Assembly (NCBI RefSeq): GCF_900114435.1
Contig: NZ_FOZK01000002.1
Coordinates: forward strand, 992,001 to 1,056,000
Direction: 5' to 3'
DNA from: Halomicrobium zhouii
GTDB lineage: Archaea; Halobacteriota; Halobacteria; Halobacteriales; Haloarculaceae
DNA: 64,000 nucleotides
Shown here: positions 8,440 to 17,738 of the stretch, piece after piece
Layout: the number at the start of each line of letters is the position of its first letter
Position numbering within the stretch: the first letter of the stretch is position 1
Program-made: the position numbers and the translations under genes
Notes under the pieces: generated by a model
Seen by the model: only the letters and a program-made list of their open reading frames with translations
Database searches by the model: none
What the model was told of the DNA's origin: nothing

Positions 8440-9399
8440 TCACTCGCCCTCGTCGTTCTCGCCGCGGATGGGGACGTACGCGCGACCGCTGATACCGCCG
8501 AGCAGCGACTCGCGGAGCGAGAGCTGGCGTTTGAAGTCCTCGCTCCGGGCCTCCTCCACCCGACGCTCGGTCGTCTGGAAGTAGTTCACCACGGTGACGA
8601 GGGCGACGCCGCCGACGGAGTTGCCGAGCAACACCGGCAGGACGAACTCCCAGATGCCGACGGCGAGGGCGAGTTCGCCCTGGAAGACGAGGTAGACCAT
8701 CTCCGTGGACGAGACGACGACGTGGTAGAGGTTGCCGAAGGGGATGGCGAGGAAGGCGACGTAGACCAGCACGAGCCGGGAGATGGTGTCCCGGGAGGCG
8801 TAGTCGACCCAGACGACGCCGGCGACGATCAGCCCGGCGAAGACGGCCTTGGCGAACAGCGTCCACCAGGCCGTGTCGATGGCCTTCTCGGCGAATCCTT
8901 CGGCCGCAGCCGCTGCCTCGGGCGTGAACACACCCGTCGAGGAGAGGAAGAACGCCCCGGCGACGCCGCCGACGAGGTTGGCGGCGAGCACGATGGCCCA
9001 GATGCCCAGCAGTGCAGGCACGCTCGCGAGACGTTCCAGGACGAGCGCGACGGGCGGCAAGGTGTTCTCGGTGAACAGCTGATAGTCACCGAGGATGATG
9101 TAGACGAAGCCGAGCGGGTAGAGGATGGCGCTCAACACGGGGTCACCGCCCGTCTTGGCCGTCATCGACGTGTACAGCAGGAAGGTGATGGTGATGGCAA
9201 AGCCCGCGGCGAGGCCGCTGAAGAACAGTTCCCGGTTGCCGACGCGAATCTCCTCGTCGGCAGCGGCGAGGATCCGCTGGAATATCTCGTCGGAGGAAAA
9301 GCGGTCGCGGACGACCGCCCCCGCGGCGGGTGCGCCGTGGCGCGACCGCTCGACTGCGTCGCGGACCTGGTTCCCCTCGGATTCGTCGGGATCAGCCAT
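8440..9399 (-). CDS. Formate/nitrite transporter (FNT) family channel
   Basis: 319-residue integral membrane protein with six TM helices, starting after an approximately 60-residue acidic N-terminal tail. FNT signatures: LGDYQLFTENTLPP in the first half-repeat and FGNLYHVVVSS in the second, whose histidine corresponds to the central pore His of FocA/NirC-type channels. Members carry formate, nitrite, hydrosulfide or lactate as small monovalent anions or their acids. The long hydrophilic N-terminus is characteristic of the haloarchaeal/YfdC-like branch. The C-terminus has a charged approximately 40-residue cytoplasmic tail. Confidence 0.88.
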   Translation of the reverse strand: MADPDESEGNQVRDAVERSRHGAPAAGAVVRDRFSSDEIFQRILAAADEEIRVGNRELFFSGLAAGFAITITFLLYTSMTAKTGGDPVLSAILYPLGFVYIILGDYQLFTENTLPPVALVLERLASVPALLGIWAIVLAANLVGGVAGAFFLSSTGVFTPEAAAAAEGFAEKAIDTAWWTLFAKAVFAGLIVAGVVWVDYASRDTISRLVLVYVAFLAIPFGNLYHVVVSSTEMVYLVFQGELALAVGIWEFVLPVLLGNSVGGVALVTVVNYFQTTERRVEEARSEDFKRQLSLRESLLGGISGRAYVPIRGENDEGE

Positions 9400-9471
9400 T
9401 ACAGGGTTGGTATGACGAACTCCCGGAAAGGAACTTCGTTCGAGGGTGGCGAGCGAGGCAGTCGCTGGCGC

Positions 9472-11052
9472 TCAGTCGTGCCTGAAGGAGCGCTGGCCGG
9501 TGAAGACCATCGCCACGTCGTGTTCGTTCGCGGCCTCGACGACGGCGTCGTCGTTCTTCGACCCGCCGGGCTGGATGACGGCCTCGATGCCGGCGTCGAC
9601 CGCTTCCTCGATGCCGTCCGGGAACGGGAAGAAGGCGTCAGAGGCCATGACGGCGCCCGCCGAATCCTTCCCCTCGGCGTGCTCGTCGGCCTTCATCGCG
9701 GCGAGGCGGACGGCGTCGACGCGGGAGACCTGTCCCATCCCGATGCCGACCGTCTCCGTGCCCTTGGCGAAGAGGATGCCGTTGGACTTGACGTGTTTGA
9801 GCGTGTGCCAGGCGAACAGCATCGACTCGACCTGCTCGTCGGTCGGTTCGCGCTCGGTGACGACCTCCAGGTCGTCGGCGGTGAGGTGCTGGCGGTCCCG
9901 CTCCTGGACGAGTCGCCCGCCGACGAGGGGCTTCTCGGTCAGGGTCTCCGTGGCCTCGAACTCGCCGTCGCAGTCCAGAACTCGCAGGTTCTCCTTCTCG
10001 AAGAGGACGTCCAGCGCCGCGTCGGTGTACCCCGGCGCGACGACGACTTCCTTGAACGAGTCGATTATCTGCTCGGCGGTGTCGGCGTCGCACTCCCGAT
10101 TGAGCGCGACGATGCCGCCGAAGGCGCTCATCGGGTCCGTCGAGAGGGCCTTCTCGTAGGCCTCGGCGACTGTCTCGGCGGTCGCACACCCGGCCGGGTT
10201 CGTGTGTTTGATGACCGCGGCGGCGGGCTCGTCGAACTCCTTGATGAGGTTGAGCGCGCCGTCGGCGTCGTTGTAGTTGTTGTAGGACAGGGCCTTCGCG
10301 CCCTCGTTCAGCTGGTCCGCGTGGACGACGCTGGCCTCGGTCGTGGTGGGGTCGGCGTACAGCGCGGCGTCCTGGTGGGGGTTCTCCCCGTAGCGCAGGT
10401 CCGCGGCGCGGTCGTCGCTGACGAGGCGGCGCGTCGGGAACGCCCCGCCGTCGTCACCGTCGACGTCGACGGTCCCGGCCTCGAAGTCGACGTCGACGCG
10501 GCCCTCCGCGAACCACTTGACCGCTCGCGGGTAGGCGGCGAATTCGCCCTCGTAGAGCACGCGCTCCTTCAGGTCGTCTTCGTCGTCGCCCTGGTAGACG
10601 GGGATGGGTTCCTGGGTGACGACCGGGCCGCCGTCGACCGTCTCGTCGACGACGTGGACGGTACAGCCCGTGAGCTTGACGCCCGACTCGACGACCTGCT
10701 CGTGGGCGTCCATCCCGGCGAAGGAGGGGAGCAGCGAGGGGTGGACGTTCAGCGTCGTCGGCGTCGCGTCGAGGAACGTCTCGGTGAGGACGCGCATGTA
10801 GCCGTCGAGGCAGACGAGGTCGACGTCGTAGTCGGCGAGCGCGTCGACCACGCGCTCCTCGTGGGCCTCGCGTTCCTCGTCGTTCTCGCGTTCGACCACT
10901 TCGGTCGGGATGCCACGTTCGGCTGCGGCGTCGAGCACCGGTGCGTCGGCGTCGTTCGTGAGGACGACGGCGAAGGACGCGCCGCCCGGCGCGCGGTCCG
11001 CGATGTTCATCAGGTTCCGGCCGCGGTTGCTGGCCATGCCGGCGAGTTTCAT
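9472..11052 (-). CDS. purNH: PurN-AICAR transformylase fusion (GAR formyltransferase / AICAR formyltransferase)
   Basis: 526-residue purine enzyme. Residues 1-190 are PurN-like: MKLAGMASNRGRN opens the formyltransferase Rossmann fold; LNVHPSLLPSFAG carries the catalytic N-x-H-P. Residues 200-526 match the AICAR transformylase half of PurH (DLRYGENPHQDAA, IKHTNPAGCA, SMLFAWHTLKHVKSNG, AVIQPGGSKND). The MGS-like IMP cyclohydrolase domain of bacterial PurH is absent, as expected in archaea that use PurO for ring closure. Start at ATG 11052; nine upstream in-frame codons are not conserved-looking. Confidence 0.93.
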   Translation of the reverse strand: MKLAGMASNRGRNLMNIADRAPGGASFAVVLTNDADAPVLDAAAERGIPTEVVERENDEEREAHEERVVDALADYDVDLVCLDGYMRVLTETFLDATPTTLNVHPSLLPSFAGMDAHEQVVESGVKLTGCTVHVVDETVDGGPVVTQEPIPVYQGDDEDDLKERVLYEGEFAAYPRAVKWFAEGRVDVDFEAGTVDVDGDDGGAFPTRRLVSDDRAADLRYGENPHQDAALYADPTTTEASVVHADQLNEGAKALSYNNYNDADGALNLIKEFDEPAAAVIKHTNPAGCATAETVAEAYEKALSTDPMSAFGGIVALNRECDADTAEQIIDSFKEVVVAPGYTDAALDVLFEKENLRVLDCDGEFEATETLTEKPLVGGRLVQERDRQHLTADDLEVVTEREPTDEQVESMLFAWHTLKHVKSNGILFAKGTETVGIGMGQVSRVDAVRLAAMKADEHAEGKDSAGAVMASDAFFPFPDGIEEAVDAGIEAVIQPGGSKNDDAVVEAANEHDVAMVFTGQRSFRHD

Positions 11053-11221
11053 GTGCGAGGACGCGGAGCGGGCGCGCAAAGTAGTTGCGAATCCACCCTC
11101 GACACAGTCGACACAGTCGGCGCACCCGGTGCAGTCGTACGGCCGAAGCCATCGCCGCGGCGTGGCACTTCGACACTGTCGACACCCGAACCATTTGACG
11201 GTGGCGGGCGTAGTCGCCCCT

Positions 11222-11773
11222 GTGAACGGAACTCGTCGTCACTGGGCCGCGCTCCCCGTCGTCGCGGCCGGACTCACCTGGGCTGGCTGGGCCGCCGTCG
11301 CGGCAGCCGCCGGGACGGTCGCCGACGGCGTCGCGCTCTGGCTCGTCGCGACCTCCGGCCTGTTGCTTGCCGTCGGTCTCGCCGGCGTCGTCCTCGCGTT
11401 CGACTGGGCCTACCAGTTCCCCGGTGGCGAGGGAGCCGCCCTCGCGGCCGTCGGGGCGCTCTCGTTCGCCGTCGGCCAGGCGCTCCGTCTGGTCCGCGGC
11501 GAGGGCGGGCTGACGACGTCCTTCCTCGCGCCGGGGGTCCTCGCGCTCGTGGCCGGGTCGCTCCTCCTTGCCGCCGGCCTCGTGCGCGCCCGCCGTCTCC
11601 CGCCGTGGATCGGTGTCAGCCTGTTCGTCGGGACCGTCCTGTTCCTGGGGTTCAACCGGGTCCCGGCGCTGGCACTGCCCGTCGGACTGGCCTGGGTCGC
11701 GGTCGGGAGCCACCTCTGGCGTCATCCCGACCGCCCGGCCGACCACCTCGAACCGAGCGCCGTCGGGCGGTAG
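11222..11773 (+). CDS. Haloarchaeal integral membrane protein, about six TM helices
   Basis: 183 residues from GTG 11222 (VNGTRRHWAAL). The protein is almost entirely hydrophobic with six predicted helices (for example ALPVVAAGLTWAGWAAVAAA and VALWLVATSGLLLAVGLAGV) and a short charged C-terminus. The open frame extends much further upstream, but that part covers the 5' end of the opposite-strand purNH gene and is antisense noise. No family recognised; likely a small haloarchaeal DUF. Divergent from purNH with 169 nt between starts. Confidence 0.7.
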   Translation: MNGTRRHWAALPVVAAGLTWAGWAAVAAAAGTVADGVALWLVATSGLLLAVGLAGVVLAFDWAYQFPGGEGAALAAVGALSFAVGQALRLVRGEGGLTTSFLAPGVLALVAGSLLLAAGLVRARRLPPWIGVSLFVGTVLFLGFNRVPALALPVGLAWVAVGSHLWRHPDRPADHLEPSAVGR

Positions 11774-11866
11774 CCACCCCGCTCGTCACCGCGACGACCG
11801 GTCTGTGGCGGTCAGGGACGGTCTCTCGCCGAAAATCACTACGGTGTGGCGGCCCTGTTCCAAGGT

Positions 11867-12841
11867 ATGCGTGATCGAGATCCGGTTGCGATCGTCCTCG
11901 GCGACACCGAGGACCTGTACGACGTCGCCGAGTGGGATGCCCGGTCGATCATCGACAGGCTCTCGGTCGTCATATACGCCGTCCTGCACGGGATCAAGCG
12001 GTTCGGCCTCATCGCGCTCGCGCTGCTCCTCTTCGTGGCCCAGCTCGCGTTCGCGGGGCTGCTCGTCGTCGAGGAACCGAGGCTCGGCTTCCTGGCGGCG
12101 CTGTCCGCAGTCCCGGCGCTCTTGCTCGTCGCCTACGTCTGGTACGACGACCCCACGCGCCGGGAGCCCATCGACGCGCTCGCCATCACGTTCGTGCTCG
12201 CGGTCCTGTTCGCCAGCTTCGCCGCCGCGGTCAACTCGGTGTTCCAGGTCGTCTTCAGCTACGTCCCGGTGATCGGGATGGCGCTCTTTTTCTTCCTCGT
12301 CGTCGGCCCCATCGAGGAGACGGTGAAGTGGCTCGCCATCCGAAGCCACGCCTACGGCCGGGACGACTTCGACGCCGTCATCGACGGCGCGGTGTACGGC
12401 GCCGTCGCCGGCCTCGGCTTCGCCACTATCGAGAACGCTCTCTACATCACCCAGGGGTACCAGGCCGCAGCGGAGATGGCCGGCGTCACCCAGATCGAGC
12501 GTGCGATCGGCACGGCCACCAGCCGGGCGTTCGTCGGCCCGGGCCACGTGCTCTACTCCGCCTTCGCGGGCTACTACCTGGGGCTCGCCAAGTTCAACCG
12601 TGAGAACGCCGGCCCCATCGTCGTCAAGGGCATCCTCATCGCCGCGCTCATCCACGCCACCTACAACACGCTCGTGACGTACCTGCCGATCGATAACCTG
12701 TTCCTCTCCCTCGGCGTCATCCTCGGCTTCGACCTCATCGTCGGCTACTTCCTCTACCGGAAGCTCTCCCGGTACACGAAATACTACCACCGCGCCGAGG
12801 ACGAATCGGACGCGATGGGTGCGACTGCCGAGGACGACTGA
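11867..12841 (+). CDS. PrsW-family intramembrane metalloprotease
   Basis: 324-residue polytopic membrane protein. PrsW signatures are visible: the EETVKWLAIR segment (E-E-x-x-K), GLGFATIENALYI and a histidine-containing GPGHVLYSAFAGYYLG, and a late HATYNT. PrsW in bacteria cleaves the anti-sigma factor RsiW; archaeal members are glutamic-type CAAX-like intramembrane proteases with unknown substrates. The N-terminal about 40 residues are acidic and cytoplasmic. Start taken at ATG 11867; a GTG at 11846 is also in frame. Ends with an acidic cytoplasmic tail. Confidence 0.87.
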   Translation: MRDRDPVAIVLGDTEDLYDVAEWDARSIIDRLSVVIYAVLHGIKRFGLIALALLLFVAQLAFAGLLVVEEPRLGFLAALSAVPALLLVAYVWYDDPTRREPIDALAITFVLAVLFASFAAAVNSVFQVVFSYVPVIGMALFFFLVVGPIEETVKWLAIRSHAYGRDDFDAVIDGAVYGAVAGLGFATIENALYITQGYQAAAEMAGVTQIERAIGTATSRAFVGPGHVLYSAFAGYYLGLAKFNRENAGPIVVKGILIAALIHATYNTLVTYLPIDNLFLSLGVILGFDLIVGYFLYRKLSRYTKYYHRAEDESDAMGATAEDD

Positions 12842-12937
12842 TCTCTCCGGGTCTCCACGCTCGTTTCTTCTGTGAGCTGCGTCTCAGCCGCCGTCGAAGC
12901 CGGAAGATACTATGGGCACATCAGGGAAAGAGAGGGC

Positions 12938-13375
12938 ATGGGCCGGTCCGTTTCACGCCGCCAGATTCTCTCTGCTGTCAGCCTGACGGGGCTGGGTGGC
13001 CTCTCTGGGTGTCGTCAGCTCTCTGGGACGCGAACCGAACTAGCCGGTGTTCAGCTAGTGAATCCGTATTACGGGACCGAACGCATCGACGTCCGGATCG
13101 AACAGGCCGACGAGATAGTCACAGAGGAGACTCTGCCGGTCGTTCAGGAGGAAGGTGCCGAAACGTTACCGTGTTCGTGGAAAGGTGACGGCGAAGAACC
13201 GGTCGTCGAGGCGCGACTCGCAGGTGACGGTGACTGGCAGCGGCTGGATCTGGCCGAGACTGACGAAGAGAAGGCCTTCCTCCTGGGAATCGTGAGACCT
13301 GAGTCTGGGGTTTCGTTCGTCGTCTATGGTGAAGACGATGACTTCTTCGTCGATACGTGCGCCCAGGAGGAGTAA
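12938..13375 (+). CDS. Tat-exported lipoprotein, unknown function
   Basis: 145 residues from MGRSVSRRQILSAVSLTG. The twin-arginine motif SRRQI is followed by a short hydrophobic stretch and the lipobox LSGC, so the mature protein probably starts at Cys near residue 25 and is lipid-anchored after Tat export, the standard haloarchaeal route. The rest is acidic beta-rich sequence with two later cysteines (PCSW, DTCAQ) that may form a disulfide. No family recognised. Slightly less GC-rich than its neighbours. Confidence 0.75.
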   Translation: MGRSVSRRQILSAVSLTGLGGLSGCRQLSGTRTELAGVQLVNPYYGTERIDVRIEQADEIVTEETLPVVQEEGAETLPCSWKGDGEEPVVEARLAGDGDWQRLDLAETDEEKAFLLGIVRPESGVSFVVYGEDDDFFVDTCAQEE

Positions 13376-13566
13376 TTCCGCCGATTCGTCGTCGACGGAC
13401 ACGAGTTCGGAGAGCGCTGCCACAGAGTCTCTTTCGATGGATCGGTGCGTATCACACCGGTGCTCACCACCGACCGAATCCGGTCCGGGACGGGTCTTCG
13501 ATGACTCGACGAACCATCCACACGGGATTCGATACGCTTTTTCGGCGGCCCGGCCCACCCTTGCGC

Positions 13567-14952
13567 ATGACAGAACGCGGCGCGCTCGACGCCGTCTCGC
13601 CACTCGACGGGCGGTACGCCCGGTATACCGAACCGCTCGTGCCCTACGCCAGCGAACGCGCGCTGATGCGGGCGCGCGTGGAGGTCGAAGTGGAGTATCT
13701 GATCGCTCTCGCGGACCTCGACGCGACCCCGCTGGCCGTCGACGCCGACCAGCGCGAGCACCTCCGCGGGCTCTACGAGTCCTTCGACAAGGACGACGCC
13801 AGCGTCGTCAAGCAACTCGAAACCGAGGGGTACGGCGAGTACACCGCGACGAACCACGACGTCAAGGCCGTCGAGTACTTCGTCCGCCTGAACCTGCCCG
13901 AGGACCTCGACGCGGGCAACTGGATCCACTTCGGGCTCACCAGCGAGGACGTGAACAACCTCGCCCACCGCCTGCTCGTCAAGCCCGCCGTCGAGGAGGT
14001 GCTGGTGCCCGAACTGCGCGAGACCCGCGACGCGCTGGCCGAGATGGCCCGCCGGTACCGTGACGTCCCGATGCTCGCGCGCACCCACGGCCAGCCCGCG
14101 ACGCCGACGACCTTCGGCAAGGAGATGGCCGTCTACGCCTCGCGGCTGGGCCGCGCACTCGTGCGAATCGAGCAGGCTGCAGACGCCCTCTCCGGAAAGC
14201 TCGCCGGCGCGTCGGGCACCTACGCCGCCCACCACGCCGCCTATCCCGACGTCGACTGGCCCGCGTTCGCCCGCGAGTTCGTCGACGGCCTCGGCCTCGA
14301 TCACGAACCGCTCACGACGCAGGTCAACCCCTGTGACGACCTGGCCGCGCTCTTCGACGCGCTGCGGGGCGCCAACAACGTCCTGCTCGACCTGGACCTC
14401 GACGTCTGGCTCTACGTCTCCGACCGCTACCTCGGCCAGGAGGCCGTCGAGGGCGAGACCGGGTCGTCGACGATGCCCCACAAGGTCAATCCCATCGACT
14501 TCGAGAACAGCGAGGGGAACCTCTCGAAGGCGAACTCCGACCTGACCTTCCTCGGCGACTACGTCACGAAGTCGCGACTCCAGCGCGACCTCTCCGATTC
14601 GACCGTCAAGCGCAACATCGGGGCCGCCTTCTCGCACTGCCTGATCGGCTACCGGAAGTGTCAGAACGGCCTGGCGAAGGTCGTCCCGAACGAGCAGGTG
14701 ATGGCCGACGACCTCGAAGGGACCCCCGAGATAATCGGCGAGGCCGTCCAGACGATCCTCCGCCGGGAGGGCCACGAGGACGCCTACGAACAGGTGAAGA
14801 AGGCGACCCGCGGCCAGCACGTGACGATGGAGGACTTCACCGCGATGATCGACGACCTCGACGTGAGCGAGGCCGTCCGCGAGGAGTTGCACGCTCTGAC
14901 GCCGGCGGGTTACACGGGCGTCGCGGACGAGATGGTGGACGCGCTCGACTGA
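13567..14952 (+). CDS. purB: Adenylosuccinate lyase
   Basis: 461 residues. Catalyses two purine steps: SAICAR to AICAR and adenylosuccinate to AMP. Fumarase/aspartase superfamily signature SSTMPHKVNPIDFEN is present at about residue 300, with the catalytic H in ARTHGQPATP and the TSEDVNN segment. Length is normal. Start at ATG 13567, about 22 nt downstream of a CGCTTTTTCGG box that could serve as TATA. The product AICAR is the substrate of the AICAR transformylase fusion encoded 2.5 kb upstream on the other strand. Confidence 0.95.
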   Translation: MTERGALDAVSPLDGRYARYTEPLVPYASERALMRARVEVEVEYLIALADLDATPLAVDADQREHLRGLYESFDKDDASVVKQLETEGYGEYTATNHDVKAVEYFVRLNLPEDLDAGNWIHFGLTSEDVNNLAHRLLVKPAVEEVLVPELRETRDALAEMARRYRDVPMLARTHGQPATPTTFGKEMAVYASRLGRALVRIEQAADALSGKLAGASGTYAAHHAAYPDVDWPAFAREFVDGLGLDHEPLTTQVNPCDDLAALFDALRGANNVLLDLDLDVWLYVSDRYLGQEAVEGETGSSTMPHKVNPIDFENSEGNLSKANSDLTFLGDYVTKSRLQRDLSDSTVKRNIGAAFSHCLIGYRKCQNGLAKVVPNEQVMADDLEGTPEIIGEAVQTILRREGHEDAYEQVKKATRGQHVTMEDFTAMIDDLDVSEAVREELHALTPAGYTGVADEMVDALD

Positions 14953-15060
14953 CCGTCCGTCGAGGTTCTGCAACGACAGTTTCCCGATACGTGGCTGGCT
15001 GATTGGAATGTTAGCCACTCCATCCCGTCTTCATACTATCTGTATTCTGGTTAAATTTAC

Positions 15061-15076
15061 AACAGCGCGAGCTGTT
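15061..15076. repeat. Small inverted repeat upstream of the beta-helix gene
   Basis: AACAGC-GCGA-GCTGTT, 6-bp arms around a 4-nt centre, ending 16 nt before the start codon at 15093 and just downstream of the AT-rich GGTTAAATTTAC box (about 15048-15060) that is the likely TATA element. Position between TATA and start suits an operator or a leader hairpin. Confidence 0.4.
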
Positions 15077-15092
15077 CGGTCAGTTGCATATT

Positions 15093-16370
15093 ATGACTGA
15101 CGAATCCGAACGCATCCAGCAACTCGAACAGCGGATCGAACAGCTCGAACAGGAAGCAACGCGGGGTTCGTCCGCAGGCAGTTCGCCGACGAGTTCCACG
15201 CGTCGTCAGATGCTCGGCGCGCTCAGCGTGGGCGGGCTCCTCCTCGGTGGCGCCGGAACTGCCGCGGCAGCGCCGTACGACGACGACCTCGGCAGTGCAC
15301 GGTTCGTCGGGGAAGGTGAGTCCCTGCAGGACGCGGTCAACAAGTCGAACCTCGTGTTCGTCACCTCGGCGTACGATAGTAGCGTCGAGGAGGTAGATAC
15401 GATTGAGATCGACCGCGAAATTACCGTGATGGGTGACGGAAATACCTACATCGACAACCCCGGAGGAAGTGGACCGGCGGTCGAGATCGTGAGCAAGAGC
15501 GAGCGTCCGAACGCCGTGAGTCTCCAGAACCTGTCGATCAGAGGTGGCGACCCCGGTTTGCTCATCGAGGACACGAAATTCTGTGAACTCTCGAATGTCC
15601 ACGTGAGAGAGACCAGTGGGCACGGGATCGCCGTGAGAAATCCGTCACTCTCGACGAATTCCATGGATCTCTACCACACCTCAGTCCAGGACAGTTCTGA
15701 CGATGGTATCTACATCGAAGGCGGCGCCCATTCGACGAATCTGTTCGGTGTCAGGACTCTCTTCGCTGGCGGGCACGGCGTGAACATAAATGGAAGTCAT
15801 GCGGTGAATATGATGGGGTGCCAGGTCGAGGATTCTCAGGGGTATGGGCTCCGCATGGAGGGGCTCAGCGCTGCGAACGTCTACGGTGCCTACGTGGAGG
15901 GGAACAAGCAGGATACTGGCCTTGGATCCGAGAGTGCTGAGATATACGCGGAAAGCTGCTACGGACTATCGATAGATAGCGCGTACGGTAACCCGTTGAA
16001 CAATTCTCTCAGGAGCTTCATATACCTCAAGGGATGCCGGACTGCGACTGTGCATGGGACTCGTATCAAGGGCGGCTATAGTTATCTGGTCGACGGACCG
16101 ACCCAGAGCGGCGATCAGAACCGACGCCTAGACGTCTATCGGGGAACGCACTATCCCGGGTACAGTGATGGCGTGGTCTCGGACCCAGATATCGCAAAGC
16201 GTCTTCGTAGCAATGGAGTAGTCGTTGCGAAGAATATTGGTGATGCGAACGGCCAGCATCCCGGCGAAATCGGCGTTCATAACGCATATACTAACGATAC
16301 GCCGGAATTCTACGTCTGGGATGACAGCGGGGAGAACTGGGTCAGTTACGACGGCACAACGACGAGGTGA
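15093..16370 (+). CDS. Tat-exported parallel beta-helix (pectate-lyase-like) protein
   Basis: 425 residues. The N-terminus is a short coiled coil (ERIQQLEQRIEQLEQE), then a Ser-rich spacer, then TRRQMLGALSVGGLLLGG followed by AAAA-P, a Tat signal unusually displaced to about residue 40. The mature part has the short repeating strands of a right-handed beta-helix (for example NLSIRGGDPGLLIEDTKF, VHVRETSGHGIAVRN, VQDSSDDGIYIEGG), as in pectate lyase/phage tailspike folds acting on polysaccharides. Catalytic residues are not evident. Base composition is less GC-rich than neighbouring genes, suggesting transfer or a cell-surface accessory role. Confidence 0.75.
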   Translation: MTDESERIQQLEQRIEQLEQEATRGSSAGSSPTSSTRRQMLGALSVGGLLLGGAGTAAAAPYDDDLGSARFVGEGESLQDAVNKSNLVFVTSAYDSSVEEVDTIEIDREITVMGDGNTYIDNPGGSGPAVEIVSKSERPNAVSLQNLSIRGGDPGLLIEDTKFCELSNVHVRETSGHGIAVRNPSLSTNSMDLYHTSVQDSSDDGIYIEGGAHSTNLFGVRTLFAGGHGVNINGSHAVNMMGCQVEDSQGYGLRMEGLSAANVYGAYVEGNKQDTGLGSESAEIYAESCYGLSIDSAYGNPLNNSLRSFIYLKGCRTATVHGTRIKGGYSYLVDGPTQSGDQNRRLDVYRGTHYPGYSDGVVSDPDIAKRLRSNGVVVAKNIGDANGQHPGEIGVHNAYTNDTPEFYVWDDSGENWVSYDGTTTR

Positions 16371-16546
16371 ATCCATGGACACCGGGTTCCGAGGGTCAAT
16401 TGGACGTCCGCGCGAGAACTGACATCATCCGGGGCCCAATCAACCATCTACTTGTCGACTACGCACCCGAAACGGGTGGCGAGTCGATAGGGCACTTCTC
16501 TCGTGGTGTCTTGACCAGATCGGCCGAAATCATCTCGGCGAACTGA
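16367..16546 (+). CDS. Possible small protein coupled to the beta-helix gene (or remnant)
   Basis: 59 codons from a GTG that overlaps the preceding stop in the GTGA arrangement used repeatedly in this genome for translational coupling. The frame reads VNPWTPGSEGQLDV and later RGPINHLLVDYAPE, with no family recognised. It could be a real small protein, a frameshifted continuation of the beta-helix gene, or a decayed fragment. The following 79 nt to the gshA-type gene show nothing clear. Confidence 0.3.
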   Translation: MNPWTPGSEGQLDVRARTDIIRGPINHLLVDYAPETGGESIGHFSRGVLTRSAEIISAN

Positions 16547-16625
16547 ACGTTGGCGACCACGAAAGACCGCCCGAACTGCGCGTCTAGAACGAGAGCAGGC
16601 GGAGGGGAGATCATTCCAACTCCAG

Positions 16626-17738
16626 TCAGTCGCCTCTGATCGGGTCGGCCTGCAGCACGTCCCGTTCGAGCCGTTCGGCCTGTTCGAGCCGTAGCTGGCG
16701 TGCCGCCTCCGGCGAGATGGTCCGGCCGCTATCGATCGCTGGCGACACCGGTTCGTACGCGTCGACGTCGAAGCCCATCCGTTCGAGGTACGCCTGGAGG
16801 TCGGGGTCGGCCAGGCCGTCCCTGATCGCGGCGTTGACGTACCCGATGACGGCGTCGAACTCCGGGAGGACGATGTCTTCTCCGTCCACGCGACCGCCGT
16901 CGCCCTGGATGCGGACCTCGGCGTCGCGCATGCGCTCGACGACGCCGGCCAGGTCGTCGGCCAGTCGGACGACCTGGCCGGGGAGCGCCGTATCCGGCGA
17001 GCGCCACTCGACGGTGCCGAACTCTTCGCGGAGCTGGACCGGCGTCCAGACGGCGCTCTCGGGATCGAAACTCGACGCGATGGCTCGTCTGTCGACGCCG
17101 GCGTCGGTCGCGGCGGTCAGGAACTCCTCGTAACGGCGTTCCAGCCGGCGGGTCCACTCGTCGGTGTCGTCCGCGTAAGTCCAGAGCCGGCCCTGGTGGG
17201 GGACGTCGTCGTAGGCCATCCAGCGGTAGAGTTTCGACCGCGCGCCGGCCGCAAGGCGACGGCCCTGGAAGTACGGTGATGAGTTGACCAGCGCCAGCGC
17301 GGGGTCCAGCGCGATGAACGCGTTCAACTGGTCGATGGCGCGGCCGGGCTGTTGCTCGACGTGGATATGCGTGCCCGCGCAGTGGCGGACGTACTCGAAG
17401 TCCTCGCCGACGACCGCGTTCTGGATGTGCGTGCGCTCGCTCTCCCGCTCGGGTATCTCGTCCTGATACACGGGCGTCGCCAGCGGAACGAGACCCCGGT
17501 CGAGTTCGTCGGCGCGCCGGAGAACTGCACCGACGCGCTCGAACAGTTCCGCGCGCAGTTCCGCCGTCGTCTCGCAGGGTGTCGTCTTGATCTCGATCAG
17601 TGGTTCGACGAACTCCTCCTCGGCGCCCGCCGACGCGTCCAGGAGTTCGCCCGGTTCGACGAGTCGCCCCTCGTCGTCTATCACCCAGTACTCGACCTCG
17701 ATGCTCCGCCGTATCGGTTCTGATTGATGTGATGACAC
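16626..17738 (-). CDS. gshA: GCS2-type glutamate-cysteine ligase family protein
   Basis: 370 residues. Carboxylate-amine ligase of the GCS2/YbdK family. The N-terminal SIEVEYWVIDDEGR matches the G(x)E(x)E(x) ATP/metal motif and CAGTHIHVE the conserved H-I-H-V motif, with NSSPYFQGR and VEWRSPD also typical. Haloarchaea use gamma-glutamylcysteine as their main thiol and make it with a GCS2-type GshA, so that role is likely. The start is set at GTG 17738 (SSHQSEPIRRSIEVE), giving a normal N-terminus; upstream codons are atypical. Only family level is certain. Confidence 0.8.
   Translation of the reverse strand: MSSHQSEPIRRSIEVEYWVIDDEGRLVEPGELLDASAGAEEEFVEPLIEIKTTPCETTAELRAELFERVGAVLRRADELDRGLVPLATPVYQDEIPERESERTHIQNAVVGEDFEYVRHCAGTHIHVEQQPGRAIDQLNAFIALDPALALVNSSPYFQGRRLAAGARSKLYRWMAYDDVPHQGRLWTYADDTDEWTRRLERRYEEFLTAATDAGVDRRAIASSFDPESAVWTPVQLREEFGTVEWRSPDTALPGQVVRLADDLAGVVERMRDAEVRIQGDGGRVDGEDIVLPEFDAVIGYVNAAIRDGLADPDLQAYLERMGFDVDAYEPVSPAIDSGRTISPEAARQLRLEQAERLERDVLQADPIRGD

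Noticed and set aside
8410-11874. 1,154-codon frame on the plus strand opposite the FNT and purNH genes
   Set aside because: Antisense artefact covering two genes with clear family signatures.
13324-15018. 564-codon minus-strand frame opposite purB
   Set aside because: purB on the plus strand has the SSTMPHKVNP signature; the minus frame is low-complexity.
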